Assembly: GCF_001021975.1 (NCBI RefSeq)
Contig: NZ_CP009928.1
Coordinates: 4,406,001 to 4,470,000, forward strand
Length of the DNA stretch: 64,000 nucleotides
Source: Chryseobacterium gallinarum
GTDB taxonomy: Bacteria; Bacteroidota; Bacteroidia; Flavobacteriales; Weeksellaceae
Direction: 5' to 3'
In this document: positions 8,210 through 16,373 of the stretch, piece by piece
How the letters are laid out: each line of letters opens with the position of its first letter
Position numbering within the stretch: position 1 is the stretch's first letter
The notes under the pieces: generated by a model
The model's database searches: none
Seen by the model: only the letters and a program-made list of their open reading frames with translations
Told to the model about the DNA's origin: nothing
Position numbers and translations under genes: made by a program

Positions 8210-8599
8210 ATGCCTGTTCACAAGCCCAGAATATTTCCGTTAATCCAGTTGCTTTATTATTTTATTACGGCAGTATGGCCACTTATTCATATGAAGAGCT
8301 TTTTGGACATTACGGGGGATAAAACAGATCTATGGCTCGTAAAAACAGTCAGCGTATTACTTTTACCTTATTGTATTCTTTTATTATTGCTTTCATTGAA
8401 TTCAAAAAAGAACCTCATTATTGTTGCTGCCGTTTTTCTTGGTGGTCTTAGCCTCGCTGTTATAGATGTTTATTATTATTTCAGCAATGTTATCAAGTGG
8501 GTATACCTGATAGACGCCTTTATTCAGACTATATTCCTGATATACTGGCTCTTTTACATTATCAATTCTTTGAAGAAAAACAATCAGTTTTCCAGATGA
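8210..8599 (+). CDS. Four-helix integral membrane protein
   Basis: 129 residues, not recognised as a named family. Four hydrophobic segments are visible at about 9-29, 42-63, 67-89 and 94-118, with charged ends (NSKKN, SLKKNNQ). It follows the lipoprotein gene at 58 bp in the same direction and could be co-transcribed. Its last 16 bp overlap the end of the convergent epimerase gene. Confidence 0.65.
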   Translation: MPVHKPRIFPLIQLLYYFITAVWPLIHMKSFLDITGDKTDLWLVKTVSVLLLPYCILLLLLSLNSKKNLIIVAAVFLGGLSLAVIDVYYYFSNVIKWVYLIDAFIQTIFLIYWLFYIINSLKKNNQFSR

Positions 8600-9582
8600 C
8601 CCAGATGGAAAGCCAGGCTTTTTTCAATGGGAATAAACGTATAATTCAATTCATCTGTAATTTTCTTATTAGATACCTTTGGAAAGGTGGTAAGAAACCG
8701 GATATTTTGTTTTGTGAGGAGTCTTAATGATGGAAACAGCCAGGATACAAATATAGCGGCTATTCTCCCGATATTTAAAATAAAGGGGCCCAAAACCAGG
8801 GGTACCCTTCTTCTTCCCGTATGCAGTCCTGCCATTATAAACAGTTCTTCGTAGGTTTTATTTTCTGATGCTATTAAAAATCGCTCCCCAAACTTATTTT
8901 TCTCCATGAGTTTAATACCGGTTCTGGCAACATCTCTTACATCAACGCAGGCTGTTCCTCCGGAGAATGTATAAAAATTATTTGTAAGAAAGTGTAAAAA
9001 GCCGGTGCTGCTTTTTTTTATGTTTCCGGTACCTATGATCATACCCGGATTTATAATGATTACAGGCAAGCCATTTTCCATTTCCCTGGCAGCGACCTTG
9101 TCTGCCTTAAGTTTTGACAAGGCATATACCGTATTATCGTAGTCCGGGATGAATTCAGAATTTTCATGGATGAGTTGGCTTTGACAGTTATCTTTAAAAA
9201 TAACAGATGAACTCACGTAAAGGATTTTTTTTATCTTGCAATATTGACAGGCTTCTAAAATATTTTTCGTTGCATTAATATTAAAATAGCTCACCTCATC
9301 CTCTTTTTCAGGATCATAACTTACAATTGCAGCACAGTGATACACCTCATCTACGTCTGCCAGTGCATTCCTGATGCTTTCGACACTATCAAAGTCTACA
9401 TCAATCCACTGAATTCTATCAAAGAAGAGCTCATAATCCCGGGTATAATATTGATATGAGCTTTTTACTTCTTCAAGATTACTGCTCTTTCTTTTTGATC
9501 CGATAACAGTTTTCCCCTGCTTCAGCAATTCCAAAGTAATCACTCTACCAAGAATTCCGGTGGCTCCGGTAATAAAAACCAT
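8584..9582 (-). CDS. NAD-dependent epimerase/dehydratase (extended SDR)
   Basis: 332 residues. An N-terminal Rossmann motif GATGILG (residues 6-12), an acidic residue after strand 3 (DVDF), CAAIVSY, and the active-site pair Tyr153/Lys157 (YALSKLKADK) define an extended short-chain dehydrogenase. Family members oxidise or epimerise nucleotide sugars or reduce dihydroflavonol-like carbonyls. The C-terminal part is divergent, with a hydrophobic stretch near 265-290, and the substrate is not predictable. It is convergent with the gene at 8210 and is preceded 27 bp upstream by the iron-sulfur subunit gene. Confidence 0.85.
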   Translation of the reverse strand: MVFITGATGILGRVITLELLKQGKTVIGSKRKSSNLEEVKSSYQYYTRDYELFFDRIQWIDVDFDSVESIRNALADVDEVYHCAAIVSYDPEKEDEVSYFNINATKNILEACQYCKIKKILYVSSSVIFKDNCQSQLIHENSEFIPDYDNTVYALSKLKADKVAAREMENGLPVIIINPGMIIGTGNIKKSSTGFLHFLTNNFYTFSGGTACVDVRDVARTGIKLMEKNKFGERFLIASENKTYEELFIMAGLHTGRRRVPLVLGPFILNIGRIAAIFVSWLFPSLRLLTKQNIRFLTTFPKVSNKKITDELNYTFIPIEKSLAFHLGHLEN

Positions 9583-9609
9583 ATTAACAGTAGTTATTTA
9601 ATAATCCTT

Positions 9610-10380
9610 CTATTCTTTTTCGTTTATCCAGGCAGACATGTATTCCCTGTTCATTCTGGCAATTGTATCTAAAGATATGTGCTTAGGGCATTCTATCTCA
9701 CAAGCGCCAATTACAGAACAGTTACCAAATCCTTCATCATCCATAGCCTTAACCATATTGAGAACTCTTCTTTTGGCTTCCACTCTCCCTTGGGGAAGCA
9801 AGGCAAAATGGGATACTTTGGCACCTACAAAAAGCATAGCTGCACCATTGGGGCAACAAGCTACACATGCTCCACAGCTGATGCAGGCTGCCGCATCCAT
9901 TGCTTTATCGGCATCTTCTTTTGGAACGGCTATAGCATTGGCGTCCAATGTTTTTCCGGATGTATTCACAGAAATAAATCCTCCCGCGGCCATTATCCTG
10001 TCAAAAGCACTGCGGTCCGTAATAAGATCTTTTATCACCGGGAAGGCTATGCTACGCCATGGTTCAATAGTAATTACTTCTCCATCCTTAAACATTCTCA
10101 TATGCAACTGGCAGGTAGTTATTCCGGTGTCCGGGCCATGAGCTCTTCCGTTAATATAGAGGGAACACATTCCACAGATACCTTCCCTGCAATCGTGATC
10201 AAAAGCAACCGGTTCTTTATCCTCATCAATTAACTGTTCGTTGAGAATATCCAGCATTTCAAGAAATGATAAATTAGTTGAGATATTATTAATTTTATAT
10301 AGCTCAAACCTACCTTTTGCTTTTCTATTTTTTTGCCTCCATATTTTTAATGTGAGGTTTAAGTTTCTGATGCTATTCAT
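9610..10380 (-). CDS. Succinate dehydrogenase/fumarate reductase-type iron-sulfur subunit
   Basis: 256 residues. It carries all three cluster motifs of SdhB/FrdB proteins: [2Fe-2S] Cys64, Cys69, Cys72, Cys90 (CREGICGMC); [4Fe-4S] Cys166, Cys169, Cys172, Cys176 ([12 protein letters not shown]); and a third set at Cys221, Cys227, Cys231 (CEIECPK). Such subunits pass electrons between the flavoprotein and a membrane quinone site. No flavoprotein or cytochrome b subunit is adjacent, which is unusual. It may supply a distant or alternative complex, or be a relic paralogue. Confidence 0.88.
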   Translation of the reverse strand: MNSIRNLNLTLKIWRQKNRKAKGRFELYKINNISTNLSFLEMLDILNEQLIDEDKEPVAFDHDCREGICGMCSLYINGRAHGPDTGITTCQLHMRMFKDGEVITIEPWRSIAFPVIKDLITDRSAFDRIMAAGGFISVNTSGKTLDANAIAVPKEDADKAMDAAACISCGACVACCPNGAAMLFVGAKVSHFALLPQGRVEAKRRVLNMVKAMDDEGFGNCSVIGACEIECPKHISLDTIARMNREYMSAWINEKE

Positions 10381-10670
10381 ATTAGTACTTTAAAAGGTTA
10401 GAAGGCATATACAATAAGATAGACAGTTTCTTACAGATAGAATTGAACATATTGCGACTACTGTGATTTTTCAATATTGCCTTTCGCTTGTCTATTGTGT
10501 TTTTAAGCTCCTTATATACAATGGGAGTACAGTACTTTATTACTGGTTGTTTCTCCTGATTTCATTTGTATGAAAAGTAAGAAGCCTGATACCTCATGAA
10601 ATCATTATATTGTTAATTCCATAAGAGGTTTTCTGGTCATATTAAGATTGATAGCCGTATTCGCCAGGCA

Positions 10671-11522
10671 TTATGAATAGGATGCTCCTGTAAATATACC
10701 TTTCCTGAGATTTATTTTACAGTTATCTGTTAAGATATGTACTTTAAGATTTTCCGCAAAAATGGGTTCTCCGTTTTTTACCGTTTTACTATTAGTCTGG
10801 CCTATTTCTTCCGCATTAAGAAGCCAGGTCATACCGGATCCTTTACAGGTCGCGGTACTGCCTTCTTCAATTACTAATGCCGTATCTTCCCCCAATCCTA
10901 AACCCCAGCAATCCTGATTCAGAATAACGGCATGCGCAAGCCTGCCGAACCTACCTCTGTGAACAAAGTGGGTATCTACAATGCAATTTCCTATAAAACC
11001 CCATCCTGAATCTAATTTAATATCATGTTCTAAAATGGCTTCTCCATTATTTGCTTCAAGAATGACAATATCGGGAATACACATAGCACCTGCACTGGTA
11101 CCGGCAAGGGTAAAATCTTTTTCGTTGATATATTTTTCTTTTAAGATATATTTCAAAGCGGATTGTTTCAAAACATCACAAATCCTGTTTTGATCTCCTC
11201 CTGCAAAAAAAATAGTTTTGGCTGCTGATGCCCGCTTAATCTGATAGTCGGTATGGAGCTGCTCATCACAAATATCTAAAAATCCGAAATTGGAATACCC
11301 TATTTTTTCAAAGGCTTCGGTATATGTTTTTTGTAAGCTTTCCGGTTCAGCACTGGCTGTAGTAATCACTTCTATCCTATCATCCTTTGAACCGGCCAGG
11401 AGTTTAAGAATTTCTCCGGGACGAAAATTATTATTTTTTTCTCTCATTTCCTCATTACCCCCATCCTCTTTATTTTCCTTTCCTCCTATGAGCAGGAGTT
11501 TTCCGCAAGGTGTTACAGACAT
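10671..11522 (-). CDS. Cyanophycinase-like peptidase (S51)
   Basis: 283 residues. The family signature is clear: GKLLLIGGKE at the N-terminus, FFAGGDQNR (108-113) and the nucleophile elbow GTSAGAM with Ser143. Cyanophycinases cut the Asp-Arg polymer cyanophycin into dipeptides. No cyanophycin synthetase is visible in the window, so it may act on imported polymer or another beta-linked peptide. It has no signal peptide and so is probably cytoplasmic. It stands alone, with 100 bp to the SDR gene upstream. Confidence 0.88.
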   Translation of the reverse strand: MSVTPCGKLLLIGGKENKEDGGNEEMREKNNNFRPGEILKLLAGSKDDRIEVITTASAEPESLQKTYTEAFEKIGYSNFGFLDICDEQLHTDYQIKRASAAKTIFFAGGDQNRICDVLKQSALKYILKEKYINEKDFTLAGTSAGAMCIPDIVILEANNGEAILEHDIKLDSGWGFIGNCIVDTHFVHRGRFGRLAHAVILNQDCWGLGLGEDTALVIEEGSTATCKGSGMTWLLNAEEIGQTNSKTVKNGEPIFAENLKVHILTDNCKINLRKGIFTGASYS

Positions 11523-11624
11523 ATATTAAATTTATTGGTTAAACTGATTATTTGGGTTAATTACATTCAATTACCTTTACATTCCCCGCGGGAAACATTA
11601 TATTTCATTCCTGTTGATAATTGA

Positions 11625-12326
11625 TTATAAAACAGTCCTGTATTCCGCTGAATTCTTAGTATTCTGATCCGGAAAACTATTCCGTTCTTTGGATGCATTT
11701 ATCTTAAGTAAAGCGTGTATTATGCTTTCTTCATCTGTATTATCTGTATTATCTGTATTATCTGTATCAGCGGCTTCTTCAACGTGTGTAAACAGAGTAA
11801 TTCCTGTATGGGCAAGCTTATCCTTAAAGGCATGACACCATGACAGGATAAAACACTGCACACCATGAAAAATCCAATATCCCGGATCTGAAGTATGGGC
11901 AGCATGTATTATATTCAAGATTTTTCCGGAACCCTCCTGCATACGTTCTTTCAAAAACAGGTCATTTAATAACATTGTGGATATAATATTGAGATTAACG
12001 ATATCTATTTCCCTGTGTACATCCATATTTTTTAATTTCCCGTACAACTCCCGTCCCGTATTATTAATGAGAATTTCGGGGCTTATTCCATTTAATTTCA
12101 ACTCGGAATATAAAGAATAGACCTCTTCTTGCCTTAAAAGGTTTTTTGTGATAGCAATCACTTCTGCCCCTATTTTTTTTAACCTGTTTGATTTTTCTTC
12201 CAGTTCGTCAATATTTTGTGCTACTAAAATAAGATTGTAACCATTTATGGCTAATTGTCTGGCTATTTTATAGCTCAGGTCTTCCGTTGCTCCGATTATT
12301 AAAACAAAATTAGATTTACTTTTCAT
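11625..12326 (-). CDS. Degenerate short-chain dehydrogenase-like protein
   Basis: 233 residues with SDR architecture but eroded motifs. The cofactor loop reads GATEDLS (12-18) instead of TGxxxGIG. NNTG at 88-91 replaces NNAG. The catalytic Ser position appears as His141. The Tyr-x3-Lys pair is Phe153 and Gln157 (FHGVQCFILSW aligns with YxATKxFxLSF). The tail has TDNTDNTDNTD from a 9-bp repeat. It follows the zinc dehydrogenase by 30 bp. The frame is intact, so a non-catalytic role is possible; gene decay is the alternative. Confidence 0.72.
   Translation of the reverse strand: MKSKSNFVLIIGATEDLSYKIARQLAINGYNLILVAQNIDELEEKSNRLKKIGAEVIAITKNLLRQEEVYSLYSELKLNGISPEILINNTGRELYGKLKNMDVHREIDIVNLNIISTMLLNDLFLKERMQEGSGKILNIIHAAHTSDPGYWIFHGVQCFILSWCHAFKDKLAHTGITLFTHVEEAADTDNTDNTDNTDEESIIHALLKINASKERNSFPDQNTKNSAEYRTVL
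11734..11767. repeat. 9-bp tandem repeat inside the SDR-like gene
   Basis: TCTGTATTA is repeated three times plus a seven-base partial copy. It encodes Thr-Asp-Asn repeats on the minus strand. Copy-number change would keep the frame, so it alters length but does not switch the gene off. Confidence 0.85.
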
Positions 12327-12356
12327 GGGTACTATTTTTTGGTATACTATCAGTTT

Positions 12357-13535
12357 TTAAAGTGCTGAAGGCTTCCAGGGATCGAGGACAACTTTTACAC
12401 AATCGTCAAGTTTCTTGTCGAAAATATCATACCCCTTCGCCACGTCTTCTAATGAGAGCCTGTGGGTAATAATATCATCTAAAACGACCTGTCCACTTTG
12501 TACGTAGTCCAGTAATTTATCAATAATAGTATGAACATTACATTGTCCTGCTTTAATGGTGATACCTTTGTCAAATATCTGCCCCAGTTTAAAATTATCA
12601 TAATTCACGGGATAAACTCCCAATATGGAAACCGTTCCACCCCTTCGTACAGAGCTCATACAAGCTTCAAGCACTTTAATAGAGCCTTTTTCCAGATTTA
12701 GCACCGCTTTTGCTCTGTCTAAAAAATTTCTATCGGGTTCGAATCCTACTGCATCAATGCACAGATCTGCCCCTCTTCCGTCAGTAAGATCCCTGATCTG
12801 CTGAATGACTTCCTTGCCGTCTTCCCATAGAATCGTATCACATCCTGTAAGGTTTTTAATCTGATTTAACCGGTATTGCCGGGTATCAATAACTATTATT
12901 TTTTTTGCCCCATGCAGAATGGAACTTTTAGCAGACATTGATCCTACCGGTCCGGCACCAAAAATGGCAACCGTTTCGCCTCCTTTTAAATTCCCCCACA
13001 TTACTCCTGTATATCCCGTGGGAAAAATATCTGTAAGGAATAAGACCTGCTCATCGGTAAGGTTTTCAGGGACTTTTCTGGGCCCGACATGGGCATAAGG
13101 AACCCTTACATACTGTGCCTGACCGCCGTCATACCCGCCATACAGATCTGTATAACCAAATAATGCTCCTCCTTTTTCTGTAATGAGGCCTCCTTCCGGC
13201 CCGTAATGGTCTGGATTACTATGTTCACAGGCTGTCGGTAAATCATGCCGGCAAAAAAAACAGCTGCCACATGAAATAGGAAAAGGTACCACTACTCTAT
13301 CTCCCACCTTTAAATGAGTGATGTCTTTACCAGTCTCTTCAACAACCCCCATAAATTCGTGTCCCATCACCATAGGACGCAGTTGGGGGATCGCTCCTGA
13401 ATACATATGGAGGTCGCTTCCGCAAATTGCTGTTGAAGTGACTTTTAAAATAATATCGGTGGGATTTTTTATACCCGGATCTTCTACGGTATCACAAGTA
13501 ATAGTTCCCGGCGAGTGTATGACTGCTGCTTTCAT
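12357..13535 (-). CDS. Zinc-dependent alcohol/formaldehyde dehydrogenase (MDR family)
   Basis: 392 residues. It has the catalytic zinc ligands Cys38 (AICGSDLH) and His59-Glu60 (GHEFMG), a structural zinc quartet Cys89, Cys92, Cys95, Cys103, and the NAD-binding GAGPVG at 193-198. The long insert after the structural zinc (YGPEGGLITEKGGALFGYTDLYGGYDGGQAQYV split over 111-143) resembles glutathione-independent formaldehyde dehydrogenases. Those oxidise formaldehyde or alcohols with NAD. Together with the SDR-like gene 30 bp downstream it forms a probable operon. Confidence 0.88.
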   Translation of the reverse strand: MKAAVIHSPGTITCDTVEDPGIKNPTDIILKVTSTAICGSDLHMYSGAIPQLRPMVMGHEFMGVVEETGKDITHLKVGDRVVVPFPISCGSCFFCRHDLPTACEHSNPDHYGPEGGLITEKGGALFGYTDLYGGYDGGQAQYVRVPYAHVGPRKVPENLTDEQVLFLTDIFPTGYTGVMWGNLKGGETVAIFGAGPVGSMSAKSSILHGAKKIIVIDTRQYRLNQIKNLTGCDTILWEDGKEVIQQIRDLTDGRGADLCIDAVGFEPDRNFLDRAKAVLNLEKGSIKVLEACMSSVRRGGTVSILGVYPVNYDNFKLGQIFDKGITIKAGQCNVHTIIDKLLDYVQSGQVVLDDIITHRLSLEDVAKGYDIFDKKLDDCVKVVLDPWKPSAL

Positions 13536-13626
13536 ATTTAAATATTTAGGTGAATGATGTTTTTTTGACGGGCTGTCAATCTGCTTGCTGTTTTATAGCG
13601 TAGTTACTCCGGGGATCGGAAAATTA

Positions 13627-13917
13627 TTATCCTATCGGAACCTGTAAAAATTTCTCAAGGTAATCAACATCTTTTTTATCTTTTACCGACATGCTGAACA
13701 TCACTTCGGCAGGTTCTTTCCTTCCTATAAACCTCTGGTCGTAAAATTTAGCGATCAGTGCCTTACTATGATCTTCCCATATTATAAATAACAGATAAAT
13801 ATTTCCCTCTATTGGTTTTGAAAAAATTACAGATCCGCCTTCGAATCCGCTCCAGTTATTTTTTATCTCGGAGAAATTTCGTGATTGAAGCAGTTTTATC
13901 AGTTTTTGAGTTTTCAT
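13627..13917 (-). CDS. Hypothetical protein, 96 residues
   Basis: Not recognised. It is a small soluble protein with alternating strands and helices (SVIFSKPIEGNIYLLFIIWED, then ALIAKFYDQRFIG) and no signal peptide. It lies 73 bp after the ferritin-like gene but beyond a hairpin at 13948-13980, so it may be a separate transcript or a read-through product of the stress pair upstream. Confidence 0.5.
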   Translation of the reverse strand: MKTQKLIKLLQSRNFSEIKNNWSGFEGGSVIFSKPIEGNIYLLFIIWEDHSKALIAKFYDQRFIGRKEPAEVMFSMSVKDKKDVDYLEKFLQVPIG

Positions 13918-13947
13918 TCTTACGTAAAAGATTTTTTTAAAAAAAAG

Positions 13948-13980
13948 TAAACCATATGCCTAAAAAGCATATGATTTACC
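13948..13980 (-). terminator. Hairpin after the ferritin-like gene
   Basis: GTAAACCATATGC and GCATATGATTTAC form a stem with one mismatch around CTAAAAA. On the minus strand it is followed by a short T-rich stretch, so it could end the ferritin-like transcript. Confidence 0.55.
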
Positions 13981-13990
13981 GGTTTAAGCA

Positions 13991-14596
13991 TTAATCTTCT
14001 TGTTCTGCGTCAAAATTGATATAATTTTCAGCAATTTCTGTAAGATTATAGTCTGTATCTTCTTCTTCCTGTAATGTTTTTTCAAGAAGATCTGCTGCTT
14101 TATCATGTCCCATGGTAAGAGCGAGCTGAACCAGTCCTCCATATGTTGCAATTTCATAATGTTCTACTTTTTGTGCAGCTATTATTAATGCTGCATCGCG
14201 TGTCATAGACCCGTCCTCAGTAGATTTTATCACTTCTTCACCTTCTTTAATGATACCTTTGATGGCTTCACATTCTTTTTTTTCAGGTGTTTCGTCAAGT
14301 AATTTAAAGACTTTTTCCAGTCTGCTTACATGTTTTTTTGTCTGAAGCTGATGATCTTCAAAAGCATCTTTTAATTCTTCTGTAGTAGCGGCTTCCTGCA
14401 TTTTGTCCAAAGCCTCTATAATTGCATTTTCAGCATAATAAATATCTTTAAGTGCTGATACAAAAAATTTGTGAAGATTAGAGTCTTCTTTTCCATCTTC
14501 ATTAACCTTTGTGCTTGCTGATGGTTTCTTGGTTGCTCCTGAAGTGCTTTCAGAGGCCCCTTTTATACTATTGGTATCTAAGATTTTCGTTGCCAT
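13991..14596 (-). CDS. YciE/YciF-family ferritin-like protein (DUF892)
   Basis: 201 residues. After a Ser/Thr/Lys-rich lead (about 1-42) comes the DUF892 four-helix domain: HKFFVSALKDIYYAENAI, then ATTEELKDAFEDHQLQTKKHV, then QKVEHYEIATYGGLVQLA, and a final acidic LQEEEDTDYNLTEIA helix. The Glu and His residues spaced along the helices (YAEN, DHQ, EHYE, EEED) match the di-metal ligands of this ferritin-like family. Related proteins are induced by osmotic and general stress. It sits 72 bp after a KGG-repeat protein, which recalls the enterobacterial yciG-yciF-yciE arrangement. Confidence 0.85.
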   Translation of the reverse strand: MATKILDTNSIKGASESTSGATKKPSASTKVNEDGKEDSNLHKFFVSALKDIYYAENAIIEALDKMQEAATTEELKDAFEDHQLQTKKHVSRLEKVFKLLDETPEKKECEAIKGIIKEGEEVIKSTEDGSMTRDAALIIAAQKVEHYEIATYGGLVQLALTMGHDKAADLLEKTLQEEEDTDYNLTEIAENYINFDAEQED

Positions 14597-14622
14597 TTTA
14601 CTAAATATTATTTTGATTTAGA

Positions 14623-14659
14623 AAGATTACCTCTTTATTGTTTATAAAGAGGTAATCTT
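14623..14659 (-). terminator. Hairpin between the KGG-repeat gene and the ferritin-like gene
   Basis: AAGATTACCTCTTTA (14623-14637) pairs with TAAAGAGGTAATCTT (about 14645-14659), a near-perfect 15-bp stem. It lies between the stop at 14669 and the start at 14596, so it may attenuate expression of the ferritin-like gene or end the first transcript. Confidence 0.6.
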
Positions 14660-14668
14660 GAAAATGAA

Positions 14669-15505
14669 TTATGAATTATTACGTCTGCCTCCAAAGCCTG
14701 ATCTCCCAGAACCTGATGATCTGCCTCCACCGTGAGATGCCTGGCCTCCCATTCTGGCAATTCTTGTACGTTCTGCTTTACTCATGGATGCAAAACCTCG
14801 TCTTGAAGTTCCATTTCCTGAGCTTGAACCACGTCCGGAGCTGCTGTTACCGGATCCTGATCTTGAACCTCTACCGGATCCTGATCTTCCTGAATCTGAA
14901 CCTGAATTTGATCTGGATCTAGAGCCAGAACCTGATGATCTGCCTCCTCCATGAGAAGCTTCACCGCCCATTCTGGCGATTCTTGTACGCTCTGCTTTGC
15001 TCATAGATGCAAAACCTCGTCTTGAGGTACCGCTTCCGCTTCCTGATGATGAAGATCTGCCTCTTCCACCTGAACGTGAGCCAGAACCGGAGCCTGATCT
15101 AGAACCTGAACCTGAACGTCCACGCGAACCACCTCTGCTGCCTCCGGAAGTAAATCTTCCCTGGCTATCTCTTTGCTGATTTCTGTTTCCACTATTTCCA
15201 CGACCTCTTCTTCCTCTATTATCATCTTCATCATCGTCGTCGTCATAATCTTCATCATCGTCGTCATAATCTTCATCATAATCTTCATCGTCATAATCTT
15301 CATCATCATAATCATCGTCATCATAATCATCGTCATACTCATCATCAAAGTAGTCTTCATACTCTGAAAAATCATCATCATAGTCTTCATCCTGAGATGC
15401 ATCATTATAACCATGATCGTATCCTAATTGGTAAACTTCTTCCAGGTTATCTGATGAATGTGAACCTCCTCTTGAACTGCGGTTTCTTGAATTTCTAGTG
15501 TTCAT
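14669..15505 (-). CDS. Two-copy KGG (YciG-type) stress protein with acidic disordered arm
   Basis: 278 residues in three parts. Residues 1-37 have mixed composition. Residues 38-95 are almost only Asp, Glu and Tyr. The rest is a Gly/Ser/Arg-rich chain holding two near-identical KGG-type motifs at 164-187 and 237-260 (GFASMSKAERTRIARMGG then EASHGGG or QASHGGG), 73 residues apart. This motif is the stress-induced repeat of YciG and GsiB-like proteins. The whole chain looks disordered, with an acidic arm and a basic RS/GR arm that could bind nucleic acid or self-associate. Its promoter has a Crp/Fnr-type box. Confidence 0.8.
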   Translation of the reverse strand: MNTRNSRNRSSRGGSHSSDNLEEVYQLGYDHGYNDASQDEDYDDDFSEYEDYFDDEYDDDYDDDDYDDEDYDDEDYDEDYDDDDEDYDDDDDEDDNRGRRGRGNSGNRNQQRDSQGRFTSGGSRGGSRGRSGSGSRSGSGSGSRSGGRGRSSSSGSGSGTSRRGFASMSKAERTRIARMGGEASHGGGRSSGSGSRSRSNSGSDSGRSGSGRGSRSGSGNSSSGRGSSSGNGTSRRGFASMSKAERTRIARMGGQASHGGGRSSGSGRSGFGGRRNNS

Positions 15506-15539
15506 AATTGAAATTTTTTATATTAATATTTAGTGATAA

Positions 15540-15575
15540 TTATTGCTGGCCGTGACTAGTATTAGACAGCAATAA
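15540..15575 (-). promoter_or_regulatory. Hairpin in the 5' leader of the KGG-repeat gene
   Basis: TTATTGCTG (15540-15548) and CAGCAATAA (15567-15575) form a perfect 9-bp stem. It would lie about 35 bases before the start codon in the long leader predicted from the promoter at 15665-15708, and could affect stability or translation. The rest of 15506-15660 holds no gene that I can support. Confidence 0.45.
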
Positions 15576-15664
15576 CAGTTATTTATATTGTAATTATTAT
15601 ACAGCACCCTGATCCGGTGATGCTCTTCAAAAAGATCGTTTGAAAGGTATGATTTAATGTTTAC

Positions 15665-15708
15665 CAAAGTTACTCATCAATCATTGGGAAAGGTATGATC
15701 TGAATCAT
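15665..15708 (-). promoter_or_regulatory. Crp/Fnr-type box plus -7 element for the KGG-repeat gene
   Basis: On the minus strand ATGATTCAGATCAT (15708-15695) is followed after exactly 22 bp by TAACTTTG (15672-15665), a perfect TAnnTTTG -7 element. The box centre falls near -41 of the predicted start (about 15661), the class II activator position. The predicted leader before the ATG at 15505 is about 155 bases. Confidence 0.7.
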
Positions 15709-15960
15709 ATTAGGCTTTTATTTTTATTAAATTTATCTTAAAAAGAAGTTAATTATCTTCAACTATAATCATATATAGTTAACTTTTCAACATAGAATCC
15801 AGTTAAGTTTTATATTGAAAAGAAAATCTTATGATCTTTGATTTCATCAGAGAGTGATTTCTCTCATTTTTTAATGGTCCTTATTGTTGCTGGTAATGTT
15901 CTTTTATTTCTGTACCGGCGCTCTTCCAGAACTTTCACTAATTACCATACCACTTATGGT
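15709..15960. other. Non-coding stretch behind the oxidase operon
   Basis: AT-rich spacer between the end of the oxidase operon and the KGG promoter. I see no gene and no strong terminator. A 12-bp direct repeat, GAAAGGTATGAT, spans its left border (15642-15653 and 15688-15699). Confidence 0.35.
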
Positions 15961-16368
15961 TTACTGCATATTAGCACTTGTGATTTCATAATACAGGGCC
16001 CACCCGCTAAATAAAATAATGATGATCCAGATCCAGAAAGGAATCGTTTGGGGTGTCTCACTTCCATTAATCAGAAAACTTTTCTGATTTCCTTTATCAT
16101 AAGCGTTGATCATTAATGACAGGGTTCCGTCTACGACATCTTTATTTTTAAGTCCTTCCACTCTGATTGCCGGGCCATTGGCTACCGTAAAGCTTATTTT
16201 CCGGATTCCTTCTTTCCCTGACGGGGAGTGGCTTACTATTTTTAAAATGTGTTCCCCATCAGTCAGTTTTTTCGTATCAAGATCAAAGACAATCGGGGTT
16301 TCAAGCTCCGCAATAGGTGCTGGTCCGTCGTCAATGAACAGAAAAACCTTACTTTTATCTTTTGTCAT
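15961..16368 (-). CDS. Membrane-anchored beta-domain protein of the oxidase operon
   Basis: 135 residues. A strand-rich domain (about 1-105, with ELETPIVFDLDTKKLTDG and EHILKIVSHSPSG resembling an Ig-like cytochrome-associated fold) is followed by one C-terminal membrane helix (IPFWIWIIIILFSGWALYY, 110-128). It has no signal peptide, so topology is uncertain. It starts 5 bp after the preceding small CxxC protein and is the last gene of the cbb3-like cluster. It may be an assembly or accessory subunit; the family is not recognised. Confidence 0.6.
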   Translation of the reverse strand: MTKDKSKVFLFIDDGPAPIAELETPIVFDLDTKKLTDGEHILKIVSHSPSGKEGIRKISFTVANGPAIRVEGLKNKDVVDGTLSLMINAYDKGNQKSFLINGSETPQTIPFWIWIIIILFSGWALYYEITSANMQ

Positions 16369-16373
16369 GAATC

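Noticed and set aside
9679..10233. Open frame of 184 codons on the plus strand
   Set aside because: It is antisense to the iron-sulfur subunit gene, whose cluster motifs are unmistakable. The plus-strand product has no family features.
13565..13579. Palindrome TTGAC-N5-GTCAA upstream of the zinc dehydrogenase gene
   Set aside because: Spacing between half-sites differs from the shared boxes and there is no -7 element at 22 bp. It may be an operator for another regulator, but nothing supports a specific call.
14700..15100. Repeats that could suggest a CRISPR array or DNA repeat region
   Set aside because: The repeats are codons of a low-complexity protein with irregular period and no spacer structure. 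No CRISPR array or cas gene is seen anywhere in the window.
15001..15414. Long Met/Ile-rich frame beside the KGG-repeat gene
   Set aside because: It is produced by the repetitive Asp codons of the KGG gene read in another frame.
15551..15564. Another box-like sequence (GTGACTAGTATTA) about 50 bp before the KGG-repeat gene
   Set aside because: It lacks the right TCA half, has no TAnnTTTG element 22 bp downstream, and forms the loop of the 9-bp hairpin at 15540-15575. The better promoter is at 15665-15708.
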